Assembly (NCBI GenBank): GCA_036937835.1
Contig: CM072862.1
Location: 18,134,501-18,198,500, forward strand
DNA length: 64,000 bases
Direction of reading: 5' to 3'
From: Pampus argenteus
Lineage: Eukaryota; Chordata; Actinopteri; Scombriformes; Stromateidae
The notes beneath the pieces were generated by a model, which saw only the letters and a list, made by a program, of their open reading frames with translations, ran no database searches and was not told where the DNA came from. The position numbers and the translations under genes were made by a program. Shown here in pieces: positions 62,151 through 64,000 of this stretch (positions are counted from its first letter, which is position 1; each line of letters opens with the position of its first letter).

Positions 62151-62692
62151 CTCCCTCTCACCCTGGCATTGTATCCTCGTGTCTCCCTGTTCTCTCACTC
62201 TCATGTTTTCATTTTAATTTTTTTTCCCTCTGCACTTTTTAACTTCTCTGGGCTTCTCTCTACTCCCCCTTCTCTCATATCTTATAGATCCTCCGTGGGA
62301 GGCAGCATCTCCCTCACACTGCAGGCGTGGGCCCTTACTCTGACAAATGACATGCTGGGCCCACCAGCTTTGCGTGGGGGGAGAAAAGCTTTAAGTTAAG
62401 AAGGTGGAATGGATTTGATTGGACGGTGAAACTCAGGGGCTGTATCTTGGCGAGCAGTAGAGAAACTAAGAAGTGAGAAATACAGGAACTGCAATACTAT
62501 ATCAGACCTACAATATGTTTTCAGAGATAATAACTACAAACCAAACACTACTCAAAATAGTCAAGCGGTCAGCTGTAACAATAAAAATTTATAGTAAAAC
62601 ATTATATTATATAAACATGTGTCTAGACAGCTCATAACATAAGGTTTAACTTGTGTTTTGGCCTAGTTGATTATTTTCAATAAATCACTTAC

Positions 62693-62829
62693 GAGTGTTC
62701 CTTGGCCAACTGCTGGGCCAGAGATATGGCTGTAGGATCTCGGTCTAGGGCCAGCACTGTAACTTCAGGAACCATATTCAGTATCGCTTTGGTATGACCA
62801 CCACCGCCAAATGTCATGTCCAGGACCAC
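62693..62829 (-). CDS. mettl15: mettl15 exon with SAM-binding motif (first mettl15 exon in window)
   Basis: Exon of the mitochondrial 12S rRNA N4-cytosine methyltransferase METTL15, the animal relative of bacterial RsmH. It reads VVLDMTFGGGGHTKAIL, then ALDRDPTAISLAQQLAKEHS. The glycine-rich loop FGGGGHT (FGSGGHT in human) binds S-adenosylmethionine, and the acidic LDRDP strand end contacts the cofactor. The acceptor is GCATGTAG, and the donor GTAAGT (plus-strand ACTTAC at 62687-62692) follows two bases of a codon, TC, completed as TCT by the next exon. Roughly 95 N-terminal residues of the human protein, including the HIPVM segment and mitochondrial leader, are not in 62830-64000, so the gene start is outside the window. 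Confidence 0.95.
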
Positions 62830-64000
62830 CTACATGCGAGAAATCAAGCAAACAACACATTCTACTCACAACAGGATTCCACATTCACAATTAATCATCA
62901 TCATTGTATCATCACAATGTTAGTTCCCCATTTAACTGTTGAATTCAGTGGTGCACTTTTTTTTTCTTTTTTTTTTCCCCGAATTTGTCTTATTTCCGGC
63001 CTCTTGAGGTCAATATTAAAACTGAACCAAATTTAAAATTGTCAATATATTCAAGGTAGACTTCCTCATTGATGACGAGGGTTGTTATTTTCAGCTAAAT
63101 GTTCTTAAACATGTTCAACAGGTTCTTTTCATTTTTATTTGTTTTGTTGTGTAAACATTTGTTGTGTTTTACAAGGCTGGAAACAGTTTATCTGGAAAAA
63201 CCCACTGATGGAAGATATTGATGATGGCCAGCATTTGTTTAGCCATTCTTTAAATTAGCTATAATGTACTGCAACTTCTGCCACAATTATTATTGTCCTC
63301 ACTTTGTTTTTAAGTCCCAAAGGAGTGTTTTCATAGTCCAACTATAATCATTATTATTTCTCCCCTTCAGTAACCAAAAGCACCACAATAATCAAGACTT
63401 GGGTCTCAAGTTTGATGGCGTTAACCTTGATCGTTATTAGGCAGAAAAAAGGTTGGTCCTCAAATGGTAATTGCTGACAACTCCGTGACTACGAGAAACC
63501 ATGGTGACCAGTTAAAAAGAGACACTTGTTGATCTGAAACACTAGTAGGGCAGCAACATACTGAATGTGACTGAATGAGTCAATTTGTAAAAACTCTCAA
63601 AGAATTTTGGACATGCTGCTCTGATTTATTTACTGCAAAGCAAATGTAAGACGTGACTGATCATCATCAATCACCTGCTGAGCTGAACCCAGACACATCA
63701 ATTAATTTACTTATTAGATCATGGTCAGCTCACTACTATAATTTGCTAGTTAAGCCTGTAAATTCACTATATGCTACCTGCCCAGCACCAAACAACAGAC
63801 AGACCAAGTTAGTGATTAGCCGGTACATAGTAGAACATAATGGAACATTTAGCTGCTAAAGACCCAGATATATTTCTTACAGAGGGAATATTAAACTTAC
63901 ATTAATCCGCACACCAGAACCATAATACAAAAGTACTGCAGGGTATGATCCACTGCTTTTATGTCATTATTGCTAGAATTTACTGCAAAACTATAATCCT
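62830..64000 (-). other. mettl15: mettl15 upstream intron (partial)
   Basis: Non-coding DNA 5' of the SAM-motif exon. I searched the minus strand for the expected HIPVM...EV segment and for a start codon in frame and found neither. The first coding exon(s) and promoter must lie beyond base 64000. Confidence 0.65.

Larger units (their letters stand above)
56875..62692 (-). other. mettl15: mettl15 intron (5.8 kb)
   Basis: Bordered by GTAAGT and TTTCTCCAG. It contains a minus-strand reverse transcriptase relic (57005-57150), a T run at 57569-57585, a CA run at 62131-62150 and a pyrimidine-rich tract at about 62140-62280. Open frames such as 60096-60368 and 62085-62399 have no recognisable domain. 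The latter follows the pyrimidine-rich tract and is probably a composition artefact. Confidence 0.7.

Noticed and set aside
62085..62399. 104-residue open frame in the mettl15 intron
   Set aside because: Low-complexity leucine/serine-rich product of a pyrimidine-rich tract with a CA run; on the strand opposite mettl15 and without a domain.

Overview
This window looks like nuclear DNA from a teleost fish, probably a percomorph. It is AT-rich. Its genes are split into short exons by large introns with GT-AG borders. It is full of simple repeats and of interspersed repeat families I know from spiny-rayed fish genomes. I see no bacterial, organellar or exogenous viral gene organisation and no CRISPR array. 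Most long open frames are chance runs in non-coding DNA.

Two protein genes can be supported, both on the minus strand and both cut by a window edge. The 5' end of lgr4 (a leucine-rich-repeat receptor for R-spondins) lies at the left. Coding exon 1 is 10508-10692, with a CpG-rich promoter above it, and the 72-base exon 2 is 2389-2460. The rest of lgr4 lies left of base 1. The 3' part of mettl15 (the mitochondrial 12S rRNA m4C methyltransferase, an RsmH relative) lies at the right. Its four exons at 62693-62829, 56683-56874, 54681-54859 and 48538-48959 join in perfect phase and run from the SAM-binding motif to the stop codon. The first coding part lies beyond base 64000.

Between them is about 37 kb (11.3-47.8 kb) with no recognisable protein gene. 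It holds decayed LINE pieces (22.9-24.1 kb), several teleost interspersed repeats, a long TCTA/TCTG microsatellite (37.8 kb) and a GC-rich candidate regulatory segment (37.4-37.76 kb). It also holds one well-preserved DNA transposon at 44232-45008, with 28-base perfect terminal inverted repeats, a 6-base target duplication and a fragment of an integrase-like transposase. The introns and 3' flank of mettl15 hold more relics: a Tc1-like element, a Penelope-type GIY-YIG remnant, a minus-strand reverse transcriptase fragment and a SINE-like repeat.

The two genes are not known to work together. They share an old vertebrate neighbourhood (the LGR4-LIN7C-BDNF-KIF18A-METTL15 block of human chromosome 11), rearranged here. 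I found no convincing new biological system. The best leads are the transposon and the altered gene neighbourhood.
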